Below are positions 52,251-63,530 of a stretch of DNA of 64,000 nt, in pieces. A program made the translations under genes and the position numbers. The notes under the pieces are model-generated. The model was not told the origin of the DNA, ran no database searches, and saw nothing but the letters and a program-made list of their open reading frames with translations. The first letter of the stretch is position 1; every line of letters starts with the position of its first letter. The stretch is from Prionace glauca (taxonomy: Eukaryota > Chordata > Chondrichthyes > Carcharhiniformes > Carcharhinidae), in contig CM075760.1 in the NCBI GenBank assembly GCA_037974335.1, forward strand, positions 60,208,515 to 60,272,514, written 5' to 3'.

Positions 52251-53003
52251 GTACATTATTACTCACTATTCGTTTCAATATTTAGTATCAATTCATTATT
52301 TAACACATATGTCTTTATTATGAATTGAATATTTCTGAAATTGAACATCACTGAATTGAAAATATAACTGACCAACAGAACCAATCGGATCACCGGGTAA
52401 TACAGATCACAATTTTGGGATTTACTATCGTCAGCTTTTAAACAAAGTCAAATACATTTAAATGGAGGAAAATCAAGAATTATCTGTTAGTGGCCCTTGA
52501 ACCTTTTTTATTATGGGTGTCAAACATTCAGGCGCATAAATTCCGGCTCTTTACAGGAAAGTCCAGTAGATCCGCACTGAGTCTCGATTCCCTCATCTGT
52601 CTGAGTGGTTTTTCCTGTTTCTTAGTGATGAAAAACGATTTAAAAATTGTCTTCTGTGAAATGTGCGCCATTTCCTTTAGTTCACTTACAGTATCACTTG
52701 TATCTGTCTTTTTGAGCACACACTACTATCAGATATTTCAGATGGTGATTAACCATATTAGTCTGCACCTAGAAACCCATTAAATTCTGTTGGAGACTGA
52801 ACGAGATGACAATATGTTCTCGGCGTCAAAAGCGAACTTTCCTGTCAGTGCGTCAAAAAATGCACTTCTCTTTTCACAGAAAGTATTTGAGGGTGATGTC
52901 AGAGCAATGATAACATGTCTTTAACATCGAGGTTCGGATAATGTGGAGCAACAAACTGAAATCAAACAATTTTCCCTTACGCCACATGAGAAAGCTTAAT
53001 GAA
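52251..53003. other. Intergenic stretch, no gene seen
   Basis: AT-rich DNA with no recognised exon, RNA gene or mobile element. Confidence 0.45.
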
Positions 53004-53080
53004 TGTTTCTGCCCGGTTTGAACTGAACTGGGAACCTTTCGCGTGTGAGGTGGACGTGATAACCACTACACTACAAAAAC
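53004..53080 (-). pseudogene. tRNA-Val (CAC) pseudogene
   Basis: 77 bases on the minus strand starting GTTTTTGTAGTGTAGTGGTT with loop CTCACAC (anticodon CAC). The anticodon stem TCCAC/GCGAA is broken and the T arm has an insertion of about four bases (CCCAGTTCAGTTCAAACCGG). Non-functional. Confidence 0.78.
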
Positions 53081-53224
53081 TGATCGGAACATGTCCGAGC
53101 AAATCTGCCTGTCTGCAATGTCCAATTAGGCTGTGTCGCTGCAGGTTCCGACTGAGAGGTTAGACTGAGAGCCCATGTCACTGATTCAGGAAGATAACCG
53201 TTAATTTCAATCTGATTCCACGAC

Positions 53225-54828
53225 TTATACAAAGAACAAAGAACAAAAACAGCCCGGGAAACAGGCCCTTCGGCCCAACGAGCCCACGCCGCCACTTTAA
53301 CATTACCAGTACCTCCCCCCCGCCCCCCCCCCCCCCTCCACCTTATCTATGCTTATGGCATTCCACGTTGAGGGAAAACTAATTTAGGGACAAAATATTA
53401 CCTCCAATCAGCCGAATAGCACATCTTTGGGGTTTGGGAGGAAACCGGAGCACCCGGAGAAAACCCACGCAAGCACGGGGAGAATGCACAAACTCCCATA
53501 GACACCGGCCCAAATCCATGTGTCTGCACAGCAAACCATGATAGTCACTGAGCTGTCGTCTTGCCCAGTATCTGGTCCAGTTTAAGCGTACACTAACGAC
53601 ATGAAGTACTCGGCCACTCTCGAACATCCAAGAGCAGCCCTTGTACGACCCATCGCGTGTATGTCCATCGTTGAGCAACAAGGCGGACCGACTTAATACT
53701 TGTGAATTAAAAGAGAAAAACATTAGTATCATTCCACATCCTTATACATTACCAGGGACGTCCCAAGGCTATTGAAGCTTATTTAAAACAATCTCCTATA
53801 TCCCTCCATCTCCAACCCACTCATGTGCCTGTCTAAGTAACTCCTAAACAACTCCAGCGTGCCTGCTTCCACCACCTTGCTTGGCAGAGCATTCCATACC
53901 CCCATTACCCTCTGCGCGAGAAATCTCCCTCTAACATCTGTGTTATACCTCTCCCCCCTCACCTAAGCCCGTGGCCCTTCGTACTGTGCGTTTCTGACAC
54001 AGGAAATTACTTTCCACTGTTTACTCTATCTATACCCTTCATAATCTTATATACTTCTATTAGATCCCCCCTCAGTCGCCGTCTTTCAAGGGAAAACAGC
54101 CCCAATTTGCTCAATATTTCCTCATAACCCAGTCCTTCCCTACCAGGCAGCATCCTGGTAAACCTCCTCTGCACTCTCTCCAGAGTCTCCACATCCTTCC
54201 GGTAGTAAGGCGACCAGAACTGGACGCAATACTCCAAATGTGGCCTAACCATCGTTCTATACAACTGCAACATTAGACTCCAGCTCTTATACTCTATACC
54301 CCTTCCTATAAAGGCTAACATAAGCTTTCTTCTCAGCCTTCTCCACTTGTACTGCCACCGTCAAAGACTTATGCACTTGCACCCCAAGGTCCCTCTGCGT
54401 TTCTATACTCTTAATAGGCTTACCCTTTATCATATAACTTCCCCCTACATTATTCCGGCCAAAATGCATCACCTCACATTTATCAGGATTAAACTCCATT
54501 TGCCATATATCTGCCCAATATACCAGCCTATCTATACCCCATTGTATTGCCAGACACTGCACCTCACTGTCCGCCAATCCAGCCACCTTAGTGTCATCTG
54601 CAAATTTGCTGATCACACCCTTACTCCCTCCAAGTCATTTATATATACTACAAAAAGAATATTTCCCAGTGCTGAGCCCTGCGGCACACCACTAGTGAAA
54701 GACCTCCAGCTAGAAAAAGACCCTTCCACTACTATTCTCTGTCTCCTCTTACCAAGCCAGTTCTCAACCCATCTAGATACCTGGCCTTGTATTCCATGAG
54801 CCTTAATCTTTTCAGCCAACCTATCAAG
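53225..54828 (-). mobile_element. CR1-type LINE (family C), copy 2, 5'-truncated
   Basis: Minus strand: starts in RT at [20 protein letters not shown], then [104 protein letters not shown] and a decayed C-terminal domain. The 3' UTR carries the same SINE-like module and AACAAAGAACAAAGAAC-type tail as copy 1. A C run (53314-53336) has grown inside the 3' UTR. It has several frameshifts. Confidence 0.87.
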
Positions 54829-55984
54829 TCACGCCTCTTTCTTGACACCCGGGATCCTGGCAGATAAAGGGTGGTCTGAAAATGGACCACCCTTTGTCTG
54901 CTAGGAATTTGTGCATTGCATGAAGTTGGACAGAATTTGACACGTTAGGACAGTGTCCATATTACCCATCATCCATCGGCCTGGCCGAAAGAGCAGCCTA
55001 AACAGTAAAAGCAGATTCAGAAAATCATCCCACAGCCTCCTTGGACATTAAAACCATCCAGTTTCATCCTCAATTATAGGGTGACACACACCCCAACTCC
55101 ACCCCCTGCTCCCCCCAACACCCCCCCCCCCCCCCACCCCCGTTCAACAACTGGACTAGCCCACGCAGATTTGCTCAAGGGAAGATTACTCTGCCCAAAG
55201 TTACGCCTGATCTTCAGAGGGCGGGAGATGACACTCAGTGCCCACCAACAGGGAGAGGCACTTAAAGACAGTTGATAGGTTATTAGTAAAGAATCATGGC
55301 AATGGATCCGCGTGGTTATGACGCAGGTTTGGTACAGGAACAGGACCAGTTTCCTATCAGGTCCGTTTGGGAGATACCATCCTATGGGAATCATCTACAA
55401 GCCATCAACCCCCAGTCATGCAGGAAAAATCAATTCCCAGCACACCGGGAAATTAGGAAAGAATTCCAGGCACTCCGGGTACTGCTCTCCACCTCCGTCA
55501 GTGATTACCTCGGAGACTGAAATGGACACAGCGGGTTTAGCCTCTCGACAACATTGTCTCCCGATGAAGGGAACTTGGGCCACAACGCTCATGGTGGGAG
55601 AGGCGAGGTCCGGTCTGATGAACCCCACTCACTTCCGAGGCTGAGCAGGAGGAACCGCACCCAGCATTGAAACTCCAAAAAAGACTTCCAAGGCCGTCAC
55701 CCCTCGATGGTCACTCAGACCCAGAGGGGGAGGGGTGCAATGACTTCAAACAGGTTAATGAGTTGAACATGCCCAAATATAAACTACCAAATTGAGGACT
55801 GTGAAATCTGCCCACTCATGGAGCTCGACATGGAGTTCAGAGCTGCAAGGAGTGAAGCACTGAGAGTTGGGGTGAGTGTGGGAGTTTAGGGAAGTGGTTG
55901 GAGTGGTGTTGCTGCGTCTTGTCTCCCTTACAACCAGGTCCAGTGCAGGCAGGAATCTCCGAGACATTATAGTTCAGAAAGGGA
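54829..55984. other. Intergenic stretch, no gene seen
   Basis: Contains a C run with interruptions at 55119-55140. No coding exon recognised; overlapping short ORFs at 55296-55644 lack any domain pattern. Confidence 0.45.
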
Positions 55985-56480
55985 TGTGAGCCCATGGGTT
56001 TATTGACTCTTTCAGAAGGATTTCAACAAGGTCTCACATAACAGACAACCATGTAAAGTGAAAGCATATGGAATTGCAGGATATGTTTTGAGATTGACAG
56101 AAAGCTGGTTAACAGATAGAAAGCAAAGAGTTGGCATTCAGTGTCAAGTTGGTTACTGCAGGAATCTGTGCACGGACCCAACTGTTCACATTATATGTTA
56201 ATTAATATTAAAATTGAACTGAATGTATTGTTCCGAAAATTGCGGATGATAAAAGGTGAGTGAGAGTGAGCTTTGAGAAACATACAGACATGATTTAGTG
56301 TGTTCTGAACAGGTTCAATGTGTGGGCATGTGCAAAGCAGTTGCAGTAAAATGTGGATGAGTGTGACGTTATCTCTTTGCAGCAATAAAAGGAAGATAGG
56401 TTATTATTTGAATGGGTGTAAATTGAGATAGATGGATACTCAGAGAGACCTTGGCCTCTGCATGCATCAGTAACATGGAG
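55985..56480 (+). mobile_element. Ancient LINE fragment with RT remains
   Basis: It reads with decay as FQKDFNKVSHNRQPCKVKAY, then GIAGYVLRLTESWLTDRKQR and VGIQCQVGY. Compare FLDFxKAFDKVPHxRL ... WLxxRKQRVxI of CR1/L2-type RT. Near 56238 a KIADDKR-like FADDTK remnant follows, then NVDECDVISLQQ for the KCEVxHFG block and ERPWPLHASV for RDLGVLVHES. Too decayed to assign a family. Confidence 0.65.
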
Positions 56481-57218
56481 GTGTGTTTTCACTGATGAAA
56501 CACTGGGTGGCGCAGCGACCACTTCACTGAAGTATCGAGGGTTCGCTCAAAATCCAAACAGTATCCGTGACAAACCCTGTAAGTTAAAAGCGGCAGAGTG
56601 GGAAAGGGATATTTGATCGAGAAAATACAGCGATACGAGAAAACTGTGAATCTAAGCATTTATTAATGTTAATCCATTTATGCCTCAATCTTTATTCACA
56701 ATTTCATAACATTTTACAGAAAGATTTCTTTTGAAGTTGGCTCCAGTTGTGTATGTCAACTGAACTGAATATCGACGAAATATAGGGAAAACAGGACATA
56801 GGCATAAAAGGCAGTGAACAAATAGCAATAAGAAATTACTACTAAATTGCAGATTAATTCGAACAACATTGAATCGTCAAGATTCAATTATATGAATGCC
56901 GCGATTCTCTCATTCAGTTAAAACAGAAAATGAAACACAATTTACGTTGTTATCTCTTAACTGAGGTTGGTTTAAATCTGAGGATCGCTAAAATAATGCA
57001 ATACATTTCCACAGCACCACTACATGGATAAACAGGTGGAGAAAAATTGTCCGAAATCTAATTAATCACTGAAAGTAAAAGAGGAAACAAGAAATAAAGC
57101 AAACTTTTCATGGATTTGAAGCATTTAGTTAAAAGTTGCTTATCAATTGAGAATTGTGGAGTTTTTTCATTTCCGTCTTCCGTCAGTTAGAAATGTCCAT
57201 AGATTGAATTATCAAGAT
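56481..57218. other. AT-rich stretch, no gene seen
   Basis: No recognised feature left of the third V-SINE. Confidence 0.4.
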
Positions 57219-57505
57219 GCCACGGTGGCACAGTGGTTAGCCCCGCTGTTTCACAGCACCCGGGGACTCGGGGTCAATTCCAGTCTCGGGCGCCTGCCTA
57301 TGTTGAATTTGCACGTTCTCCCCGGGACTGCATGGGTTTACTTCACAGTCGAAAGGTGTGCAAATTAGGTGGATTGTCCGTGGTTAGTGCAGATTAGGGG
57401 AATTAATGCGGCAAAAACGCGGATCGAGACGGCGAAATGCTCTGTTGGAGAGTCGGAGCAGACTCGGTGGGCTGAATGGCCTCTTTGAATTTGTGCCATG
57501 CAGAG
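57219..57505 (+). mobile_element. V-SINE, copy 3, old
   Basis: Head GCCACGGTGGCACAGTGGTT (A box), B-box region GGGGTCAATTCCAG, a shortened core (GCATGGGTTTACTTCACAGT), GTGCAAATTAGGTGGATTG, and the tail GACTCGGTGGGCTGAATGGC. More diverged than copy 1. Confidence 0.82.
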
Positions 57506-57695
57506 ATCCTAATAATCAGCTCAGGGAAAATCAACAGCGTCCAACGATTAAACCGATCACTCGATCTGTAAAAGAGAGATACAATATTGAAGCAGATGTT
57601 TATGATCTGAGACATTAATGTGAGAGTTTTTTAAACAATAAAACATTTTGTCACTTTTCTCTCAGTCTGAAATGTGAGTGGACTGATCATCCCAC

Positions 57696-57823
57696 CTTCA
57701 TCAGAGTCACTGCAGCGCTGTAGGACAAGCTCAGGAAGAACAGAAAGATGAATGTGGAAGCGGTTGTCCAGTTGTTGCCGTTATAATCCTCATTGTCTTC
57801 AATCCAGCTTGTATTTGTGGAAT
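57696..57823 (-). CDS. ighm: IgM heavy chain, membrane (TM) exon
   Basis: After a CTCCATAG acceptor the exon reads STNTSWIEDNEDYNGNNWTT then ASTFIFLFFLSLSYSAAVTL and MK. That is an acidic extracellular connector (WIEDNEDY), then a hydrophobic membrane segment with the Ser/Tyr/Thr polar face typical of the IgM B-cell-receptor helix, which binds Ig-alpha/beta. An AAG|GTGGGA donor follows (GT at 57694-57695). If it is not used, the frame ends two codons later (VG, stop at 57687-57689). The acceptor phase (G|AT) fits the donor inside CH4 exactly, giving a junction KSS-D-STNTSW. A second tiny cytoplasmic exon was not identified. Confidence 0.88.
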
Positions 57824-58169
57824 CTATGGAGTTGGCGAGGAGGAGACAGTTAATGCATGATATCATACTGGGTTTTATCTTTTATCTTCGTTTTTATCTT
57901 GATTTTCTCACTTTTATCTTCGTTCGGGTATTATTTTGCTCTATAATGTCATCTTTAAAGTTTGTTTGCTAATAATGTAATCAATTAACGCAATGTTGTT
58001 AATTGCTCATTCTCAGCAATGTATCTATGTTACTAACTGCACCTCCGAGTTTATTTCATGTGCAATGTTCGAAACTATTATGCATTTTCTTCATTGCCAG
58101 ACACTCCCTTAGTCTGCTTTAATTTTGTACTAACTATCAGCAAATATATTCTGAAGGCCAAGCAAGGGA

Positions 58170-58300
58170 AGTTAACTGAGCTGAGTTGAATAAATTAGGT
58201 CTATATTCTCTCGAATGTCGAAGAACGTGAGAAATTTCCTTGTTGAGACAACAAATAATCGGAAGGGGTTTGACACTGTTTCTGCTGGACGGCGAATGCA
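58170..58300 (+). mobile_element. Ancient LINE scrap
   Basis: Reads LNKLGLYSLECRRTREIS with decay, the LNKLGLYSLEFRRMRGDL motif of CR1-type ORF2. Isolated. Confidence 0.5.
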
Positions 58301-59299
58301 AAACAAAAACAAAACGGGAGTGCAGACTTTTGATGAGCGAGCGTCGTTGATGACTGAGATGAGGAGACTTTCTTTTCATCGGGGTTTTGAAACTTCGGAA
58401 TTCTTCACGTTTGTTGGTTGGGTTGGGTTGGAGGTATCTTTGATTTTTTTTTAAGAAACCAAAGGATATGAGGAATGATTGAGAAATAGCAGTGAGACCA
58501 AATACCAGACATTATCCTATTGAATGCTGATCAATTCCATATTGGGTCTATGGACTAGTCCTAAAAGAATATCTTATGTTCTTACGATTTACAATTTTTG
58601 AGATAAATTTAGGTTACTACTGTGGAATATTACCCATGATGATCAGATGAGTTATATTTTTGTTCGTTGGTGTTTGCAAATTATGAGCTTATCTCGGTTT
58701 CTGAAGGAGAACATGGTTTCTGTCTGTGACAGACCAACATGTAATAAAGTCATGTTTTACAGAATGTAAATTAATAATACATTTTTAATTAAATACCACA
58801 TATCGCCTGTCCTTCCTGATTGCTTGGGCTTTAATATTTGCATTCATAAGAATACAAAATGTGAAGGGGATTACATGTTATTTTTCATAACAAGAGACTG
58901 TTGATTGGTTGGCAAATGGACTCCGATGGGTAAAGACTTTTTTCCAAGTTGAATGGAGTAGATAAATGTTGACTCAGTGTTAACTACCATGTTTTGTTTA
59001 AAATCAAACCAGGCAGCTTGACTCTGAGAAATGAACCTGAGCGCGGCTGTCGCCTATTTTGTTCAGGGGGAACAGACACACACGTGTACATGTTCTTTCT
59101 GTCTCAATAGAACAGGGCTCTGAATTTCAATGCATGCAACTTCACGGCGTTAGGTGCGCCACACTCACTACTATCATTAAGTAATAGATGTTTGGTGGTT
59201 GTGGGAATGTTCTGCTGAGTGCAATATGGAAATCTGTGACATATCTCTTTGTTCAGTGATGATCAAGCTCTGTACTACCATACGGGAATATTAAAGATA

Positions 59300-60100
59300 A
59301 TGTACATGTTTATCTGAAAATGAGCCATATTATGTGTATTCATTTGCCTGCATTAATATGTGTACTTTGTAGTTATTCATCGCTATGCCTGCACGTGTGT
59401 GCTAATGTGTCAATTTTTATGTCTGCTTATCATTGTTTAGCAAGTGAGAGTTTATTGGGTGTGTTTATGTATCAATGTTTATGTTTATGTATTAATGTAC
59501 CTAATGAGGTGAGTTGATGTGATCATAATCATCAGTGCTTATGGTTATGGAACAGTTTGTGCACCGCCGTGTAAGTGAGCATCTTAATGTTTTTGTCTTC
59601 ATGTGTGTGCTTGATATTGTATGTACCTGTGTTGGTGAATGTCTATATGTACGAATTGGTGAATGTTGATGTCTCCAGGTGTGATAAAAGGGGTCTTTAT
59701 TAGTGTTTGTTTTCTTGTATCTGCGAACATGCTCATGTTTGTGTCTATGTTTGGGCCCGTGAATGTATTAATACATGCTGGCTTGTATTTACGAATGTCT
59801 GCGTTTGTTGATGTATGTGCGTGCGTGTCCATGCCTGTGTCGCTTTATAAGACAGTTTTAACATGAATGTGTTTGAATTCATGAGAGGAGATGGGTTATT
59901 AATATTAGCGGCTGTGTTTGCTCCTGAGTCTGTGTGTGTTTGTGGAGATGTATTTGCCTGTTTGTTTGTATGCCTGTGTCAGTATGTGAGCATTTCTATT
60001 ATTCCTGCAAGTTTAAACGCGCACTATGAACTCAAGGTGGCCCTGTCAGTGTGTATTACTGCAATGGTTGCCTTTTTCTGGTCATGGATATATTTCAATG
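59300..60100 (+). repeat. TG-rich degenerate low-complexity region
   Basis: Long run of irregular TGT, TATG and TTTATG words (for example TGTTTATGTATCAATGTTTA and GTTTGTATGCCTGTGTCAG) with no fixed unit. It yields overlapping Met/Val/Cys-rich ORFs on the plus strand and His/Thr-rich ORFs on the minus strand that are composition artefacts. Confidence 0.65.
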
Positions 60101-60892
60101 CGAGCTGTCGTGATTTTAGCCTAATGAAAGTAACAGTTCAGTGATCAGCCCTCGGAATGTCAGTGGAAAAACTGAAGCAACTGGTAATACCCAATCACCA
60201 GTGTATTATTGGGCCATTCAAATTCAATTTATCATATGATCAAAAGGGACCAATGTAACCGGACACGTTTGCATGATGTTGTGCTGCATACATACGGATG
60301 CTGCACATGATTCCCATGAAGCAGGTTTTAAAATTTCAGGCAGTGGGATGGAAGCCCACTTTGATGCCAATGGTAACTGAGTTCAGAGGGCAGTGAGTGG
60401 TTGCCGAGTCTGCGCATTGTTGGTGAAGAATTGTCCTTTGTCCTCTCTGCAGAGTCATAATGCGTTAACAGTTGTCCTTTCCCTCTCTGTGTTGATTAAG
60501 TCAGTGCAGAGTGTTTAAAATTGTCAATTCTCACATCTACAGTTGAGATAATTCAGGTTCCTATTCTTAGTTGGTTCTCACATTAGTTCTAAAACTTTGA
60601 TGGGATTGAGAAAAAAAAACTAGAAATGAGACATCTGTATTGAACAGTTATACATTTATTTCTGGGAAATGGAACTTTCTCACATCTCCCTACAACTGGA
60701 GGAAAGTTGCTGAAGTGGAATTATGCATCAGTCGCGTCCGCTTTGTGTTGTGTCTCAACCAGGCGAACTGGTTCTCTAAGACTGGGGCATTAGACTGACA
60801 ACTATCCTACTTCAACCTATCAGTTCTTCACTTGACAAGTATGGGAAACAAAATTAATTGGCCTGATTTTTTTTTTAAACACAAGTAGAACA

Positions 60893-60907
60893 AAATAATT
60901 TTATTAT
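60893..60907 (-). promoter_or_regulatory. Polyadenylation signal after IgM CH4
   Basis: On the minus strand AATAATAAAATTATT (AATAAA within) lies about 30 bases after the CH4 stop codon. It would end the secreted-form mRNA; skipping it and using the internal CH4 donor gives the membrane form. Confidence 0.7.
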
Positions 60908-60937
60908 TTTAACGTTGGAAATGCAATATGGAGTTTC

Positions 60938-61308
60938 TCATCGACAACGTTTGGAAATGTTCACAAAACTGGGTTTACCACTGGATTTATTAACCGTTCT
61001 GTTGATAATCTTCAAGGGGATGGCTTCATGTCCCACCACACAGGAGTAAGAAGCGCCGCTGGACCATTCCTCTGCTGCAATGGATAATAGGCTGTACATG
61101 AAGAAGGAGCTATTGCCGTTCTCCGCCACCACCTCGGTGTTCCTGTAGTTCCCGGGATTCACCGGCGTGTCATCGATGGTCCACTTGACGAAGATCTCTC
61201 GGGGGGAAAAACCTCTCACTAAGCAGCTGAGGAAGACGAATCTCTGAGCGGAGACTTCTTCTGCCGAGGGCAGGAGGACAGTGACGGATGGTTTCAGCGG
61301 ACTTGGAT
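60938..61308 (-). CDS. ighm: IgM heavy chain, CH4 exon (secreted-form end)
   Basis: After a TTCTGCAG acceptor with a split Asp codon the exon reads [20 protein letters not shown], then [17 protein letters not shown] (first cysteine and core Trp) and [20 protein letters not shown] (second cysteine), then [17 protein letters not shown]. These are the hallmarks of shark IgM CH4. N-linked sites include NRT, NKS and NIS. The alternative donor AGTG|GTAAAC (60977-60978) lies in the KSSGKP coding sequence, as in other IgM genes, for the membrane form. The secreted tail is KRCR then stop, shorter than the tail of about 11 residues I recall from other sharks (LALMDTVNSCQ), though a penultimate cysteine is kept. 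Confidence 0.92.
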
Positions 61309-61771
61309 CTGCAGAAAATGTGCATTAGATGTAAGCATAATGGAGAATTCCTGATAGAAAAGATGAAATAAACATGCTTTGCAGCTAATACAAAATTTTG
61401 CCATATTCCCCTCTGGTGAGAATTCTCTTTTCCAGCTGAGTGTGTGAATTCCTTCTCCCTGAGAAATTCTACAGTTGAACTGGAAACTGGCATTGCATGT
61501 TTGTACGGTTTTTTTTCATGTCATTGGGCCCAACTGTTCAATGCTGGTATGTATTATTCACACCAGCCACTTTCCACCTTGAAAGCAAGCCCTCTTATTC
61601 CTTTCTGTTTCATATGCCTATCTTGATTTCCCTGTAATTCATCACAGAGCTCACAAGTTGGCCTATCTAATTTGTCCACTAAATCAATCAAGCCAACAGG
61701 AAAGCTTCTTCTTTTATTGGCACCGTAAACAGACACAATTCATGACCTATTGTTTCATTTTCGCCGCTCAC
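61309..61771 (-). other. IgM intron between CH3 and CH4
   Basis: 463-base intron with consensus ends (GTGAGC ... TTCTGCAG). No other feature seen. Confidence 0.75.
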
Positions 61772-62080
61772 CTGTTTCCTTGGAGATGGATTTTCTCAAA
61801 GGAGTCGGTAGATCCTCGTGGCTCACCACGCAGTCAAACACAGCTCCACTCAGCCAGGCATATGTCGAGATGTTTAACTGGCTGCCCACTCTTTCCGGAT
61901 CCTCTCCAAGCTGGAGTGCAATCTCTGCCTTCAAGACCTTATTTTCCTGGTTCCAGGACACCTTGACTCCATAAGGAGCATTAGCCACGATACAGGTTAA
62001 GGTCACGATCGCCTCCAGTAAAACCTGCTCTATTGTCGGAGGTAACAGAGTGATTATGGGATCCCTGCACGTAGAATCAT
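61772..62080 (-). CDS. ighm: IgM heavy chain, CH3 exon
   Basis: It starts after TTTTGACAG with a split Asp codon and reads [20 protein letters not shown], then [20 protein letters not shown] (first cysteine, core Trp), [20 protein letters not shown] (second cysteine) and [14 protein letters not shown], ending at an ACAG|GTGAGC donor (GT at 61770-61771). The extra cysteine in STCRD near the N-terminus is placed for an interchain disulfide. The 309-base exon is one C1-type Ig domain, open and of normal length. Sequence as remembered from shark IgM identifies it as CH3, directly upstream of CH4. Confidence 0.92.
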
Positions 62081-62599
62081 CTGTCAAAAGAAACGAAAGT
62101 TAATCCAAATATTATCTTCAGATTCGAATCACCGGTGTCCAGGTGACTCACTTTCAATAAGAATACATATTTGTGATACTCATTCGACTGGCATCGTGTA
62201 AACGCCATTCTTATTGGAAGGGCAGTGACTTACAACAATTCCGGGAAACTCCATAATATTTCTTGTGTAGTTGCTTCCAGAGTGCCAGTTAAACACTGAA
62301 ACAAATGCCCCGTGTAACCAATGAAATGGATTTATGAGCATATATGTTTGGGGCTGAATTTCGCTCGCCCCAAAATGAGGGGTTAATGGGTCATCATATG
62401 ACTTTAGCAAATAAGAAAGCTATTTAGCCTTCCAACTTTATATTTAGCTTTCTCCTTTGACGTAAGAGATTGCAAAAGCAGTTTGTCCCATTATCGTATC
62501 CATTCTCTGTAATCTCTGCAGTCCCTGAATAACTGGGAATTGGTGAATGTGCTGTACTTGGAACTCCAGATGTTTTTTTAAATAAAATTAAAGCCTATT
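62081..62599 (-). other. IgM intron upstream of CH3
   Basis: It should belong to the intron between CH2 and CH3. No CH2-like exon is visible to the right edge of the window. The minus-strand ORF at 62180-62410 shows no domain pattern. Confidence 0.5.
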
Positions 62600-63530
62600 A
62601 TTTCGGGGCAAATTAGCAAAAGTAGAGGATTGGCTATCAAACAGGAAAGAGAGTTGTTGTCAATTTGTCTATTCGTGTTTCTCAAGATATAACGAGTCTT
62701 GTGCCACAGGGACCATTGCTGGGGTCAAAATATGTTAGAAATCGCATGTGACCAGAACGCATTGATGGGCTAAGTGAGTGGGCTAAGATCTGTTAAGTGG
62801 GGTATAATGCGGGAAGTAATGACATTGTCCATTCTGGCAGGCGGAATAAAAGAAGAAAAATACATATTATTCAAATGTTACGAGAATGTAGAGCTCTGAG
62901 GTGCAGAGCAATTTTAATTTCAAAGTCCATGAATCACAAAAGGCTGCTATGCAGCTATGGTAACTAATTCGCAAATGTAATAAATGTCTTCGTGAACAGC
63001 GAGTGGAATTCAATCCAAGAGTAGGATTGATATGTTCCAGGTAGTATGGGCAGTTAATGAGACCTCATCTGGAGCATTGTGCACAGTGTTAGACTCCCTA
63101 TATGAAGAGTTATGTTAATATATAATTAATAGTTCAGGGAAGATTTAGTGGACTAATACCTAAATTGGTTGGGCTGTCTTTTGAGGAAACTTTGGAGAGG
63201 CGACCCTTGCTTTCACTAGATTTTGAAATAGTAAGACTTGGCTTGTTTAAAACTTTTAATAGCCCGAGCGATTTGAGAAGACTGATGTGGAGGAAATTCC
63301 TGACTCAGTGGGAGACTGTTGACAGTTGAGAGTTACTATGTGAAAAAAATGGGTTGCTGTTTAACGCACAGATGAGGATATTGTTTTTCATTCTCTCAGG
63401 GGGCCGCAATTATTTGGAACGCCTCTTGAAAATACAGTGGAAGCCGAGCCTTTTACTATTTTAAAGGTACAGCAAGATAGATTCTTGATAAAAAAGCATG
63501 AAATGGTTCACGGAGGAATCCCAGCCTCAA
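62600..63530 (+). mobile_element. Ancient LINE (L2/CR1-like) in the IgM intron
   Basis: Decayed plus-strand ORF2 pieces: VEDWLSNRKRVVVNLSIRV, then TSLVPQGPLLGS (S-G-V-P-Q-G-S-V-L-G-P), YNAGSNDIVHSGRRNKRRK, a PHLEHCAQC-like piece for RPHLEYCxQ near 63065, FSGRFSGLIPKLVGLSFEET near 63140, and NYLERLLKIQWKPSLLLF for the WNxLPxxVVEAxSLxxF end near 63410. Many breaks. Inserted antisense to IgM. Confidence 0.7.

Larger units (their letters stand above)
57824..60893 (-). other. IgM intron between CH4 and the membrane exon
   Basis: About 3.1 kb. It holds an old LINE scrap (58170-58300) and a TG-rich low-complexity zone (59300-60100). No further Ig exon was recognised. Confidence 0.6.

Noticed and set aside
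55296-55644. Two overlapping ORFs of 74 and 110 codons
   Set aside because: No recognisable domain or splice context, and composition like the flanks.
56505-56560. tRNA-like words GGTGGCGCAGCGACC and GAGGGTTCGCTC
   Set aside because: No acceptor or anticodon stem can be formed; at best a decayed SINE head.
59320-60144. Series of Met/Val/Cys-rich ORFs on the plus strand and His/Thr-rich ORFs on the minus strand
   Set aside because: They follow from the TG-rich text of an IgM intron and have no start context or homology that I recognise.
62180-62410. Possible CH2 or other Ig exon upstream of CH3
   Set aside because: No cysteine/tryptophan spacing of an Ig domain and no splice sites in phase; read as intron.
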